64,000 nt of DNA from Chrysemys picta bellii (lineage: Eukaryota > Chordata > Testudines > Emydidae): contig NC_088795.1 of assembly GCF_011386835.1 (NCBI RefSeq), positions 100,810,434 through 100,874,433 of the forward strand. Direction: 5' to 3'. This document shows, in pieces, positions 21,352 to 33,249 of this stretch (positions are counted from its first letter, which is position 1; each line of letters opens with the position of its first letter). Under the pieces are notes generated by a model, which saw nothing but the letters and a program-made list of their open reading frames with translations, did not search any database and was not told the origin of the DNA. Both the position numbers and the translations under genes were made by a program.

Positions 21352-21458
21352 CTGGCTGGGATGATTTAGTTGGGGCTGGTCCTGCTTTGAGCAGGAGGTT
21401 AGACTAGATGACCTCTTGAGGTCTCTTCCAACCCTTATCTTCTATGATTCTATGAGAA
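21352..21458 (+). mobile_element. CR1 3' tail fragment
   Basis: The fragment has tggctgggatgatttagttg, ctgctttgagcaggaggtta and cttccaacccttatc, and ends with ctatgattctatga, the short tandem tail of CR1. It is 5'-truncated to about 100 bp. Confidence 0.9.
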
Positions 21459-22000
21459 TACATTATATTTTGTAGTATGCGTATACAACCAATTATATAC
21501 TTTACTTTAAAAGTGTATAAAATAATCAAGTATTGAGCTAAACACGATCATACCCCAAACTGACCGCTGAATTTAAGTTGTGTGTTTTTTCCCTTAGGCA
21601 CTCATACAGTTAAAGTATTTGAAAGTATGGATGGCTTTCAAATGAAGCTGGATCAGGGCCTTATTTGTAAGAGATACAATGGTGCAGAGTGGGTGAATTC
21701 GCGACAGAGACTTTTCAACCACCTGCTTAAACGATGCTGAAAATGACGTGGGTTTGCATCGCAGTCCCACGTCATTGTCATAATTGTGTGTGCAGACTGT
21801 CGGAAGCCTGTGCGTCACAAAAGCACCCTGATTATTTAGCCTGTTTTCACAACACAGGTTTGTGCTACCTTAAGAAAATAAGGTTAAGTGTTCCCTTCAA
21901 GTTGATGCTGAGTGGAAAATTGTGAACAGAGACATTGTTCACATCAAAATGTATGTAAAATATAAGCCCAAACATTGGTGGAGCCGGGCCCACATACCTG

Positions 22001-22022
22001 AATATATATATATATATATATA
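22001..22022. repeat. (AT)n microsatellite
   Basis: About ten AT units at the truncated end of the gypsy element. The junction of the retrotransposon with flanking DNA is here. Confidence 0.9.
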
Positions 22023-22025
22023 ACT

Positions 22026-23049
22026 CACCACCTATGAGCACAGGGCATTTATTCCTCAGGTGCTCAGTGGAATTACAATAATAGCACCTTCTGGGCTCTT
22101 CAGCTTTTTCAGATTTGGGATGAGGACTGGAGGAGTGAACCTGGGGAGGTGAGTATCCAGCCTCCCATCCACCGTCCTTCTTCCCAGGGGTAAAACGGGG
22201 ACCTTGCTTCCCACCAAACTTTAACTCCTCTAGGTGCTTGAGATTGCTCAAATTTATCTGCAAAAGCTGCAAGTTCATCAACTGTTTCCACCTTTTTATC
22301 CCATAAACACTGTTTTACATCATCACTAGACATATTCAGGAACTGTTCCTGAGCAACCAAATCACACATTCCTTCAAAGCTTGTAATACCTTTTCTCCTC
22401 ACCCACTTATCCAGTAGATCTCTCATTTGGTTCACATAAGCCACATTACTTAATCCAGCCCCTCTCTTAAGGCTTCTAAATTTTACTCTATAAATGTCAG
22501 GTGTAATCTGAAACTGTTTTAAAACCAAGTCCTTACATTTACCATAATTGGAAGCATCACCCATTGGCATCTTATTGAGTATGTCCAGAGCTCTCCCAGT
22601 CAATTTTGCAACCAAAGTGATCATCTTTTGATCACCAGAAATTGCATGGAGCATACATATTCTCTCAAAGATGATGAAATACTCAGCAATATCCCCAGAT
22701 TTGCTATATGCTGGACACAACCACTCCCACTTGTGGATTTTTGGAGAGGTGGAGCCCCCTGGTGTGGGGTTCTGTCTCTTCCACTCCAATATAGCCAGTT
22801 CATGCTTTCTCTCTTTTTCTTTCTCTTCAAAGGCTAGCTTCTGGATTTCCATGGTGCTCTCATGGTCTGCTTTTTGTCTGGTTGCTTGTGCCTCCATTTC
22901 TTTGTCAGCCTCTAGCTGCCTGAGTGCCATGGTCCTATGATGTGTAGCCTTCTGCTCATCAATTTCCATCTATTTTAATTCCATCTATCTCTTATGTTCT
23001 TATGTGCCCGAAGGAGCTCCAACTTTTTGGTAGCTTCACTTTCACTCAT
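22026..23049 (-). pseudogene. Gmr1-like gag with SCAN-like capsid region
   Basis: The likely original start is the ATG at 23049 (MSESEATKKLELLR), followed within 30 codons by a stop and a frame change. The longest intact part (22109-22969, 286 codons) begins with a charged helical region rich in K/E/Q (residues 1-65). A capsid-like region follows (about residues 95-245), with the SCAN-like phrases YVNQMRDLLDKWVRRKGI, LVAQEQFLNMSSDDVK and ETVDELAAFADKFEQ. A frameshift near 22215-22280 moves into the frame holding a CCHC zinc knuckle, CYYCNSTEHLRNKC (22041-22086). The SCAN domain of vertebrate zinc-finger proteins is known to derive from this gag family. No function is expected of this copy. 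Confidence 0.8.
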
Positions 23050-23185
23050 TTTGCTGTTTTTCCTGTCCCTACTTCTCTTACCTGAAATAAGCAAACAGAA
23101 AATCACTTTGTCTGTTCTCCAGCCACCACACTTAAAACTCACTAAAATCACCACCAGTGTTTAAGGGCAATAAACTGTGCACACT

Positions 23186-23204
23186 ATCCTGCTCGACTAT
23201 GCCA
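23186..23204 (-). other. Primer-binding site resembling tRNA-Ser
   Basis: One base after the LTR end (...cttcaca) the minus strand reads TGGCATAGTCGAGCAGGAT. From memory, this is close to the complement of the 3' end of tRNA-Ser(AGA/TGA), with one substitution and one inserted base. It marks where minus-strand DNA synthesis would have been primed and confirms the LTR border. Confidence 0.55.
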
Positions 23205-23205
23205 C

Positions 23206-24650
23206 TGTGAAGGGTTGCCCCCTGTTAAGATGCCATCTGATATGCTGAGATACCACTGAGCCTGCCTGTTCTGCCAGCCTGGGAACCCTTTTTACCTGTT
23301 TTGCTGAGCCAGGCTATTAAGCCTCCTCCAGCACACACACAGGCAGGGCCACACCCAACTGCAGAACAACACAGACACTGAAATCAGCTCTGGGAAGACT
23401 CAGCTAAAGGGACTTGCCCCAGCACTCAGGTGTCCACCTCACTTGGAGTGCAGACCCAAAGGTATATTATGAAATCCGCCTCCTCACTCAATGTGGAGGA
23501 AGGTATACACAGCCTCTTAACCCCCACCCCAATTATGAATTGCATAACCTGGGTTATATTATAAACAAGAAATAAGTTTATAAACTACAAAAGGTGAATT
23601 TTAAGTAAATATAAGAGATAACAGACAGAACAAAGCAGATAACAGAGCAAATAAAACAAAATACGCAAGCTAAGTTCAATATACTTAAGGAACAGGTTAC
23701 ATTCTTACCGTAAATGTTATTTTAGGCAGGTTGCAAAGTTTCTGTAGCTTAGAGTTCCAGTTATATTTCTTTTCAGACTGGACCCCTGTCTCAGTCTGGA
23801 CTCCCCACTTGCCTGTCCTTTGGGTATCTTTTGCAGTCTTTCTTCTTGGGCAGACAGGCCATGGAGTAGAGATTCCCCTTTGCTTTCCTCCCTACCCATA
23901 AATAAGGTTTACATAAGGCGGGAATCCTTTGTTTCCCAAACTTGAGCCCCCTCCCTTTTTAGTGGAAAGTTACAAGAAGTCCAAGATAATGTTTAGTATC
24001 AGGTGACAAGATCACTTGACTTAGGGCTTGTCTACACTGGCACTTTACTGCGCTGCAACTTTCTCACTCAGGAGTGTGAAAAAACACCCCCCTGAGCACT
24101 GCAAGTTTCAGCGCTGTAAAGTGCCAGTGTAGACAGTGCACCAGTGCTGGGAGCTATTCCAGTGCTGGGAGCTTGTGGAGGTGGGTTTTTTTATAGTGCT
24201 GGGAAAGCTCTCTCCCAGTGCTATCCCACAACTACCCAGCCATGTTAAAGCGCTGCTGCAGCAGCGCTCCCACGGCCAGCGCTTTAACGCTACTAATGAA
24301 GACATGCCCTTGGTAGTGTCACAGTTATGTCCCAGGACACATCCCAGGAGGGAGAGAGATTAGTATCTTCACAGTCTTATTGTTCCTCCCTAATGGCCCA
24401 TCAAATCTGATGGCCTGTCATCTGGTGGATGCCTTCCAAATACACACCCAGTTGTAATTGTTACATAGTCCATATTCCGAACTTTAGATACAGAAATGAT
24501 ACATGCATACAAATAGGATAATCATATTCAGTAAATCATAACCTTTCCAATGATATCTTACATGAGTTATCTTGCATAAAGTACATCTCAGTTATGTCAT
24601 ATTCATATCATAAGCATATTTTCATAAAGAATATGGAGTGTAATGTCACA
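23206..24650 (-). mobile_element. 5' LTR of the gypsy element
   Basis: The ends TGTGA and TCACA are inverted (plus-strand tgtgaagggt at 23206 and atgtcaca at 24650). The length of 1445 bp includes a 286-bp Harbinger MITE, so the LTR itself is about 1.15 kb. Only this LTR is present; the 3' LTR was lost with the truncation. Confidence 0.75.
24024..24309. mobile_element. Harbinger-like MITE inside the gypsy LTR
   Basis: The ends gggcttgtctacactgg and the complement of aatgaagacatgccc are imperfect inverted repeats, with TTA on the left and TTG on the right as a possible 3-bp duplication. The interior has a second inverted pair (gcgctttaac/gttaaagcgc). A partial relative is at 46707-46855. Confidence 0.65.
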
Positions 24651-24832
24651 GTGTATTAATGCCAAAAGAGCATGTTACTGATTGCCTGTTTAAAAGCAGT
24701 GCTGTGTGGATTGAGGGTAGGATGAAGTGTCACTGTTCTTAAACCAATGTTTTGCCACTAACGCTCCAATGTCAGCCTATGATCGAACACATCTTAGAAC
24801 AGCATGCCCGTAAGCAAATGCATTATCTCTTA

Positions 24833-25103
24833 GAGTATGTCTACACTGTAATAAAAGACCCACGACTGGCCCAGGTCAGCTGATTCAGTTCTGTGGGGCT
24901 CGGGCTACAGCGTTATAAAATTACAGCGTAGACGTTTGAGACCCTGTGCGTGGGGAAGGTCCCAAAGCCCAGGCTCCAGCTTGAGCCCAAACATCTACAC
25001 TGCAATTTTATAGCCCCGTAGCCTGAGAATTGTGAGCCTGAGTCAGCTGAACGTACCCAGCGGGGCTATGCCGTGGGTCTTTTATCGTAGTGTAGACACA
25101 CCC
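24833..25103. mobile_element. Harbinger-like palindromic MITE
   Basis: The terminal repeats are about 33 bp: gtatgtctacactgtaat with aaaagacccacg at the left, mirrored at the right as cgtgggtcttttatcgtag then tgtagacacaccc. Internal segments are also mirrored (cagctgattcag against gagtcagctgaacg), so much of the 271 bp can fold back. It lacks coding capacity. Confidence 0.7.
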
Positions 25104-26164
25104 GTGGGACTCAGTCCTACGAAGTGCAAAGTACCCTCAACTCTCATGGAACTTAATAGAAACTGAGGGTGCTCAGCACCTCATAGGATTGAGACCTTAG
25201 GCAGCAACTTTTGAGAAAGAAATGAATGTAATATGTGCAGTCATACCTCCAGTAAACATATTTATAGACATGGTCATGACGGGTCAGATTGGACCTTCAT
25301 ACTCAACATGAGCAGCACATGGAAGAAACAAATACTCTTTGATAGTTGGTATCCCTAATATACATGTAACTGTACTTAGATGTTTGCAATCCAATAACAT
25401 TGAGTGATGAGCTTTGGGAGATCCCCAATTAGGGATAGTTTCTGTCTTCATCAGTTAATAATGAACGATTTTACCAAATTTCAAGATTCTACATGAAGGG
25501 GAACATGGACATTAAGTCACAGAGTGACTTGTTTTAAGTATCTGTATAAATTAGATAGAGCATTTTATATTACTATTTGTTATTTAATATTATTTAGTAT
25601 TTATTATTTCTAATACAGTAGTGCCCAGAGGACCTGTTGAGGGGTTTAGTGCCCAAATAAAATGATAATCCATGTACCAAAGAGTTTCCATTCTAATTTA
25701 AAACAAAATGTAACAAATAGGTAGCCTGCACACAAAAATCTATTCACTAACCCTTGCCATAATGATGATGATGAAAAAATAATCATTCTCAGGTCAAGAG
25801 CTGATAAAACTATTGTGAATACACTATTCATATGTAGCTCCCTTTTTTGTAGCTGTTCTCATTTCTATGAATGTATTTGCTAGTTACAGATTTTGCCAAA
25901 TAGTGAACAAATTCCTGTATATGGGTTCATTATTGATCATCTAAATCATGTATTGCTGTTTCTACTTCTTAAATAGGTGGCTGAATAGGAGAATAATGAG
26001 TACTCCTTATATGCACGTACATACAAATAATGTGTTGCATTAAAATTTGTGAAACTTTAATTTCAGGATTTGTGGACATGTACACAAATAAGTCAGGGTT
26101 GTCTGAATATCTGTGAACAACAAACTTGTTGTATTTATTTGCCAAAAAAATTAATGTAACAGGC
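25104..26164. other. Intergenic, one ancient-repeat phrase
   Basis: Mostly AT-rich sequence without an assignable feature. At about 25130-25200 the phrase gagggtgctcagcacctcat belongs to an old interspersed repeat common in sauropsid DNA. Confidence 0.4.
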
Positions 26165-26540
26165 CTGGAGGGCTGAGGCTAGCTAACCCTGATTATTAAA
26201 GGGGCACAACTGGGTTGGACCAAGAGATTCCTTATAAAGAGCAGCAGGAAGGGACCTGACAGGAGAAGGAAGGAAGGCGGCGGCGGGGGGAATGCATGGA
26301 TGGATCGATCCATCAGTCAGTCAAGGGCTAGAGCAGACTGGAATTGCAGAAGAATGAGGGCTGAGTATGAACTTTTGTGATATGGTTATGGACTTTATCC
26401 TGGGGATTTTCTGAAGATTGTTTGAACCATATTTATTATTAAGGATCTGGAGAATTTTTTGAACCTTTTCTGTTATTAAAACCACACTGGGTGGGAGTGC
26501 TGTGTGGAGTTCTTAAGGGGCCTGAGCGAGGTTGAAGGGT
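26165..26540 (+). mobile_element. Possible LTR fragment
   Basis: The phrases ggctgaggctagctaaccctg, cttataaagagcagcagg and ttattaaaaccacactgg suggest an LTR with a TATA-like box and a polyadenylation region. The start resembles the LTR at 33250 (gggctagccaaccctgg). The ends are not defined. Confidence 0.35.
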
Positions 26541-26728
26541 CAGGGTACCTGCAAAGTGATCCCTATGCTCAGTAGGCAGCCACTCTGCCACAATGGTGAA
26601 TCTTTTTATGGACTATGGGAAAGGTTCTGCTCAGGGTCATGGTCACCAAAAACAGCCATAATAGCTGTCAGAATCAAATACTCCATTTTAGAAAAGGTTC
26701 TAGCATTCAAGATTGCTGTAGTCTAGTG

Positions 26729-27030
26729 CAGTGGTTCTCAAACTAGGGCCGCCGCTTTTTCAGGGAAAGCCCCTGGTGGGCCGGACCGGATTGTTTACCT
26801 GCCGCATCCGCAGGTTCGGCCAATCGCAGCTCCCAGTGGCCGCGGTTCGCTGCTCTAGGCCAATGGGGTCTGCGGGAAGTGGCGGCCAGTACGTCCCTCG
26901 GCCTGCACCGCTTCCTGCAGCTCCCATTGGCCTGGAGCGGCGAACCTGCAGACATGGCAGGTAAACAGACCGGCCCGGCCCACCAGGGACTTTCCCTGAA
27001 CAAGCGGTGGCCCTAGTTTGAGAACCACTG
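26729..27030. mobile_element. Palindromic hAT MITE with perfect TSD gtctagtg
   Basis: This 302-bp element has long inverted repeats starting cagtggttctcaaactaggg and continuing through gccgccgctt and the gggaaagcccctggtggg block. Identical 8-bp duplications gtctagtg flank it (26721-26728 and 27031-27038). It is CpG-rich and non-coding, and looks comparatively young. Confidence 0.9.
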
Positions 27031-27229
27031 GTCTAGTGTAGAGGTAACAAATGCTGGATGTCTATGGGAAGGGGCACATTTGAGAGGGAAAGGACCAATC
27101 ACAGATGGAAAAAAAGACACATGCATTTTGGGCCTCAAGGACTGGAGAAGAGTCAGTAAAACCTTAAGTTTGCAAACCACTTTGATAATGTGTGACACAT
27201 GATCTAACCTCAGAGAAAAATTGCATACT

Positions 27230-28110
27230 GCAGTAGATCCTCAGAATGCTTCCCCTGCCAATACACATGGCCTTCATTTTACTCAGATTGACTATAAACC
27301 AGCTGGTTTTCTTTTAGGGGCCAGATATTGGAAGAGTAAGGAAATAACTCTCTCCAAGGCTGATTATGTAGTAGCCTACTCCAGCTAACAATCTCTCCCT
27401 GCAACTTCACATAGAAATTGAAGAAAAAAATCATGACATTTAGCATCATCCTGGGGGGTTTCTCTGAACAGAATGACCAGAATCACTCTAAGTTGATTCC
27501 ATCAGCCCCTGTAAGGTTCTGTCAACAGCATCCCATGATCGATGGGTATTGAAGGGTGCTGAAAACTTGCGGTAACAAGAATGTTCAGCCTGTCTATTGC
27601 TCTGCTGAGATTATCACCTCTGTGATTAACACCACTTGCATGCCATGGTTGTGATCCAAATAATTTGAAGATAGCAGATGCTGTTGTCTTGACACTTTCT
27701 CAGTGACCTACCCCAGAAAGGGGGTAATTAGAAAACAAGCAATATTTTATAATGATGCTAGTATTTCCAGTTGGATTCTTGAACAAGAGCTCTATCATAG
27801 ATTGTTTGAGTGTTGCTTGAGCTTGCCCTTTTTTAGGGATGCATTAATGACTCCCTCCAATTTAGGGCCCAGGCATTCCCTTCTAGTTTTCAGTAGCCAA
27901 GATAACCATTGGTTTAAGTCACAGATGGCTGAGTAGATGACTCTTGAAAAACAGATGCAATTCAGCCATGATGGTGGCTTTGTTCCATCCGGCTTTAACA
28001 GCTGTTGTCCTAAATCAGATTGACCTGTTTTGCAAAATATGTGGGCAGTTGCTAATTTTACTCCAGCCATCTTCAGGACACATGGAATTACTGCTACATA
28101 CTATCTACTA
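27230..28110 (-). mobile_element. Old L3/CR1-like LINE reverse transcriptase remnant
   Basis: The minus strand, with many stops, still shows RT landmarks in order: LEGVINASLKKGKL (like the region before the fingers), ITPFLG-VTEKVSRQQ (like LPFLGKVIEKV), and FFNFYVKLQGEIV (like LFNIYMKPLGEII, beside the catalytic palm). The order and spacing fit the amniote L3/CR1-like LINEs. No intact frame remains. The catalytic YADD itself is lost or beyond recognition. Confidence 0.55.
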
Positions 28111-29513
28111 GAGCTCTGAAGTCGAGTACGTCACTGGTCCTATTAAAGTATACCTGTCTGCTTATATCTGCCACCAACTTCAAATCAATACTGCAACTAG
28201 TAATCCACAGTCATAATGAATTGTAGCAGCACCACACACTGACCTCTGCATAGCACCCTCAGCTGTTTTTTAAGTCCTATTACTGCACAAGTAAAAAGAG
28301 CCTCTGACTCTTAATTACATTTGTCATTGTAAACATGACAAATGTAATTAAGAAAAAATAGTAAGAAGCTTTAGAAATGAACACAGTCTTGGTGGCTGAA
28401 ATTTATTTGAAAGTTCTCAATTTCATTAAATATCTTTTTTGTTATGTGTGTTTAAGGAACTAATCCACCTCCCATTGAAGTCAATCAGCTGGAAAGATTC
28501 CAGTTGACTTTAATGGCCCTGGAACAGGTCCTAAATCTCACCAGCACTGGCAATTATTTCTTTACTTTTGAGAGAAAAGCACTTCACAATAAGTCAATGA
28601 ACAATAAAAAAAATCTTTAAAAGGAGTAGTAAGTAAACAAGAAAAAGGAACACCTGGATTACAAAAATACATACATTTGACAAGAAACACTTTATACTAC
28701 CTTTAACTTGGAGGGAGTCCATTTAGGCTCAAAGCAGCTGACTGGTAGTACTAATGAGGCAGGCTTTTTACAGGGTAATAGGCAATTCTGCCAATGTAAC
28801 TCAATCCTGAACTGCTATACCAGTCATCAGCAGAATCGGCCAAATGTGCCAAAGTTTGTCTATTTGTGTGGTGGTTGGTCAGACTGCCATTCCTTGAGAA
28901 ACTGCTGTACCAGAACATGGTATGCCCCCTAAAAGTCAGAAGAACAGAATGACAGTAAAGCTCCAAAAATATCCATGACCCAGAGACAAGCTGACACAGA
29001 ACATCCTTGGGTCATGTCACACAGCACATCTATCATGATCCCACGTGACATACATCTGCTTTTCATAAACATGTCTTTTCTGAAAGTCAAAGAAGATGCA
29101 GAATGACTGAGTTGGGTAATGGCAGAATTGTCTATGAGACAGAATAGTCTAGTGCACTGATCATAGGAGTAGGGATAGAAATCAAATCTGTTCTGACATG
29201 TGCCTATCTATCCTCAGGCTTGGGGGGAATTTCCCAGGCTCTCATGGCTTTCACTGGTGGGGCAGCCACTGCTACTACAAATTCCACTATTCCAGTTGTT
29301 AAAATGATGTTAAAGACAGTAGTGGAGGAATTTAATAAAGAGCTTTAAAGAGAACCTATGTTTGGTCCCAGTGCAAATAGGCTATGAACAAGATGGTCTG
29401 AATTCACTTATTGTCAGGGGATATTTATAATTTTGATTAACCACATTTATATTTTATGTGATTCCTTTTTCAAATGACCCCCCTCCCCCAAATAATAAAA
29501 ACCAACCATCCAA
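28111..29513. other. Intergenic, small inverted repeat only
   Basis: No gene is seen. A short hairpin, attacatttgtcattgtaaacatgacaaatgtaat (about 28315-28350), is a perfect stem. The phrase cccattgaagtcaatcagctgg (28470) belongs to an ancient interspersed repeat. Confidence 0.5.
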
Positions 29514-29700
29514 CCAGGGTCAGTTGAGAAGTGCGTCTCAGGCTGTTCGTTTTCCCACTGGAAGCAGGTATGCCCTGATGCTGACTTGCAATGTAACCTT
29601 GGGCAAATCACTTATTGTCTCTATCTCAGATGCAGTAACTTGTAAGATGTGGCTAGTACTTATCTAACTCACAGGTGTGTTGTGAGAACTGATTTAATAT
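29514..29700 (+). mobile_element. MIR-type SINE
   Basis: The core phrase gcaatgtaaccttgggcaaatcac is followed by ctctatctcagatgcagtaac, a cctgtaagatg-like segment and ctaactcacaggtgtgttgtgag. These match the MIR consensus order. The copy is diverged. Confidence 0.65.
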
Positions 29701-30242
29701 TTGTACATTAATTTGAAAATATGAGTGACCCTGCAGATTATAGACAAGAGAGGACTTCAGTAGAACAAATCAAAAGGGGATATTTATTAAGCAGCTAGAT
29801 GCAGGCTGACAACTAGTAGTTCTTTGTCGCTCTCTCTCTTAGATTGATGAACACAGTGGTGTCTACATCAAAAGGAACTTATAACCTAGTGCAGGCTAGG
29901 ATTTATCTGACCAATCCATCAATACATTATACATTCCTAGCAATATCATGGATTTAGAAGCAAGATATTATACAAGAAATCATTCCCAATGACATGCCAC
30001 TCAGTGCAGGTTGAAATGATGTGATGAAGAATCCCAGCTATCTTATTTACAACATCTCTTAAAGAATAATGTTGAAATCACTTGGGGAGAATAGGCAAGA
30101 TTCCATGTATTCCATGGCAAACTGCACTTAAATGCTGCATCGAGGACACTGAATTCTGCACCACCACAGTGTAGTTGAGTGGAAATTTTGCAGAAAATTA
30201 ATGTAAATTAAATGTGGAAGTTTTTAATAACTATAGAATAAA
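29701..30242. other. Intergenic, nothing recognised
   Basis: AT-rich DNA with no feature that I can name. Confidence 0.4.
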
Positions 30243-30244
30243 TA

Positions 30245-30997
30245 CAGTAACTCCCCACTTAACGTCCTCTCGCTTAACGTTGTTTCGATGTTACGTCCTT
30301 GCTCCATTACAGAACATGCTCGTTTAAAATTGTGCAATGCTCCTCTATAACAGCGTTTAGCTGCCTGCTTTGTCCACAGCTGGCAGCCCTGCATCAGCTC
30401 CCCTACGCGCCCCCCCAGCGCCTCCCGCCCGCCAGCAGACCCCACGGATCAGCGCCTTCCCCCTGTCCCCCCCGCCTTCTGCCCACGGCAGTCAGCTGTC
30501 ATGAGGCATTCAGGAGGCTGGGGGAATAGTGAGGACTTGGCATGCAGTCTTCCCCCTCCCTCCCCTGCCTCCTGTCCGTGGCAATCAGCTGGTTTGCGGT
30601 GTTCAGGAGGCTGGAGGGAGGGGGGAGGCTGCGCACCATATCCTCGCTTCTCCCCCCAGCCTCCTGAATGCCGCAAGACAGCTGATTGCCACGCGCAAGA
30701 GGCGCAGGAGCAGGGGGAAGGCGCTGATCCGCAGGGTCCGCCAGCGGGTGGGAGGCGCTGGGGTGGTGGGCGTAGGGGAGCTGATAGGTGGGTGTCAGCC
30801 TGTTTAATATCTGTATTAAATTGCTTGTTTAAAATGTATATAATGCCTTTTATCTGGCAAAAACGTTTTCCCCTGGAACCTAACCCCCCCCCCCATTTAC
30901 ATTAATTCTTATGGGGAAATTGGATTCGCTTAACATCCTTTTGCTTAAAGTCGCATTTTTCAGGAACATAACTACAACATTAAGTGAGGAGTTACTG
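30245..30997. mobile_element. Tigger-like (Tc1/mariner superfamily) element with TA duplication
   Basis: The termini cagtaactccccacttaacg and the complement of cattaagtgaggagttactg are inverted, and each is flanked by TA (30243-30244 and 30998-30999), the Tc1/mariner target site. The ends resemble the Tigger/pogo group. The interior (30360-30800) is GC-rich non-coding filler with an internal inverted block (cagtcagctgtcatgaggca against ccgcaagacagctgattgcc). Confidence 0.75.
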
Positions 30998-30999
30998 TA

Positions 31000-33249
31000 C
31001 CGCAATCTGACTAATTGCCTGTGTATTATTTATGTAGCTATTACATTTTGTTATTTTACACAGTCCTTACATCTTCAGTTTTCACTGTGCTATGACTTCT
31101 TGAACTGTTTTGTAAATGTTGCAAGCTGCAGAGTGGATAGTTAGGACTTTTGGCTTCTATGGAGATAAAGGAGGCTATTTGGGGTTGTAGGATAAGCATA
31201 GAAGTCAGACATTACTGCTCAAATATTGACAGTGAAATTGACATTTTTAGGTTTCAGAGTTAAACAAGTCAACATGAATGGGACAGTTAATGCTTTTCAG
31301 ATCTCTTGTATTCAGTCTAAAAATTCAAGACACCAACATTGCATCAATTTTCACTTTGTTCACCTTTTAAGGTACTCTTCCCACCAATGACTAGATTTTT
31401 TTGTTTTGTTTTTAAAGAATAGAGCTTAGGTTTTACAACTCAAATTCCGTGGCAAAGAGTGGATTCCGCTGGAAAATTCACAGAATACCAAGAGCCCTGG
31501 CAATAGAATAGCCTCTTAAATGAAGTGCTAGTCTCCTTATCCAGGTCTGCAGGATTTGGTGATGATTATACTCTTGGCTTGAATTGTGATCTGTTCTCCA
31601 CTTCCACAGAATACCATGTGACACAAGGAACTCTTCTGGAAGAGATGCTGTCTTCAGGACACATTATGGTTCTTTCTGGAAATTTTTACTTTGTTTTGTA
31701 AATCTGTAATACACATTAGCAGGTTCCTTTCAAAGTATGAACTGGTATGTGATTGTTAAAATACGTTTGTCTAGTTTGTTCTAGACAGCAGCTCCTTTCC
31801 AAGTTCAAAGAAGAATTGCTTTATGTTTGTCTAATAGACAATAAGAGTTAGAACTAATGCAGTGCTTTTTCAAGAATATTCTGTCTGACTGCCCTTAATG
31901 TTGCTTTGCTTTCAAACCAGAAACCTTGCTCTTCTGAGGTTGATTTTTATTTTCTCTCTCAAATTATTCAGTTGCATCAATGTAAATAAGATCTTTAGCA
32001 CTGGAAATAACATATCCCCTATACCAATGATTAAGTATTGTCATTTTTACAACAGAATTTGAAATGTTAATGGTTTTAGTTTCATGGCTTTATTATGAAC
32101 ATATACAGATTTTTGTCACTAAATCCCTTTGTAGAAGTCAGTCAGGAATACTTTCTCTGATATGGATTTAATTGTTGTTCACTTTCCTTTCTCAGATAAT
32201 TTGATTGCACTTTGTTTTGAATTAAGTGATTTTTCTTCACTCCTAAATAGACATGCTAAACACGTAACTTGATTTCAACAACATGACACCATGATTATAT
32301 GGCAATTAGATTCTTGAGGATGACTGTTGGTGTACTCATGTGCTAAAGTACAGGCAAGTTCTTCCATGACAGATGGGGTTTGAGAAAAAAAGTTTAAAGC
32401 CATTATAGCCTAAATGCACTATGCACTTTGTTGCTTTACAGCTGTATGCATCAGGTTACTAGGGACAAGATTTCCAAAATGTTAAGTTCATAACTCCATC
32501 TTTAGGAACCTAAAGTCAGGTTTTCAAAAGTGCTGAACATGCAGCAGCTCCCATTGAATGCTGCAGTCTTATAGGTACACGAGAGGCATGGTGGTGAAAA
32601 TCAACTTTATACAAAGCACATTATTCCTGTAAAATAGAGGTACCAGTATGCCAACACTAAGCTTTGAAACACCATTTGTTTTGCACCCATCAAATCTCTT
32701 AACATTGGATCCAAAACTCATTAATATGTGTCTATTAACGGAGAAATATATAGATAAAATGTGTAACCGTGTGAGCTTTTAGGAGGTGGGCAAAGTGTAG
32801 TCTTTTGATTTTTATAATTTTGGGACATTTGTTTTTTTCCCCCCCATGATGGAATTTGGTTCTGCATCTAGAGTATACCACAAAGCTGCAAATTTGGAAG
32901 CTCAAAAGAAGTTCATTACACTGAGGCTGCATTGACTGGAATGTTACTTTTCTTGACCTAAAAATATCTGCAGCTGAAGAATTGGGCAGAGAGAAGCAGA
33001 CTCATTATATTATAGATACTGTACATTTACTCTTGTCTGAAGAGTTGAGGTTGCAAGTGTCACTCTGATTGAAAGCATAAAAGCACTAACTAGGTGTCTC
33101 ATCTTAGGCTCTCTTATCTGCTGTGTTTGAAAACTGCCTCTAAGAAGTAAAGGCACCAGGACTTTGAACTTGGAATTAACAACTGTGGGTAATTCAATTG
33201 CAAGTGAAATATTACTTTAGTTTCTTTTTCTTACAATGTCACTATAAAG
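31000..33249. other. Intergenic, AT-rich, no feature recognised
   Basis: This is one of the longest stretches without an identifiable repeat or exon. It includes an old-repeat phrase (ggttttcaaaagtgctgaac at 32520). No open frame is longer than about 65 codons. Confidence 0.4.

Larger units (their letters stand above)
22023..24650 (-). mobile_element. Ty3/gypsy retrotransposon, Gmr1-like, 3'-truncated copy
   Basis: Read on the minus strand, the order is LTR (24650-23206), a primer-binding site, a leader of about 150 bp, then gag (from about 23049) to a zinc knuckle near 22040. The element then stops at an AT microsatellite, so protease, RT, RNase H and integrase are absent. Gag has a coiled-coil-like acidic/basic N-terminus and a capsid region resembling the SCAN domain, the signature of Gmr1-like elements. 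The LTR carries a later Harbinger MITE. Confidence 0.8.
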
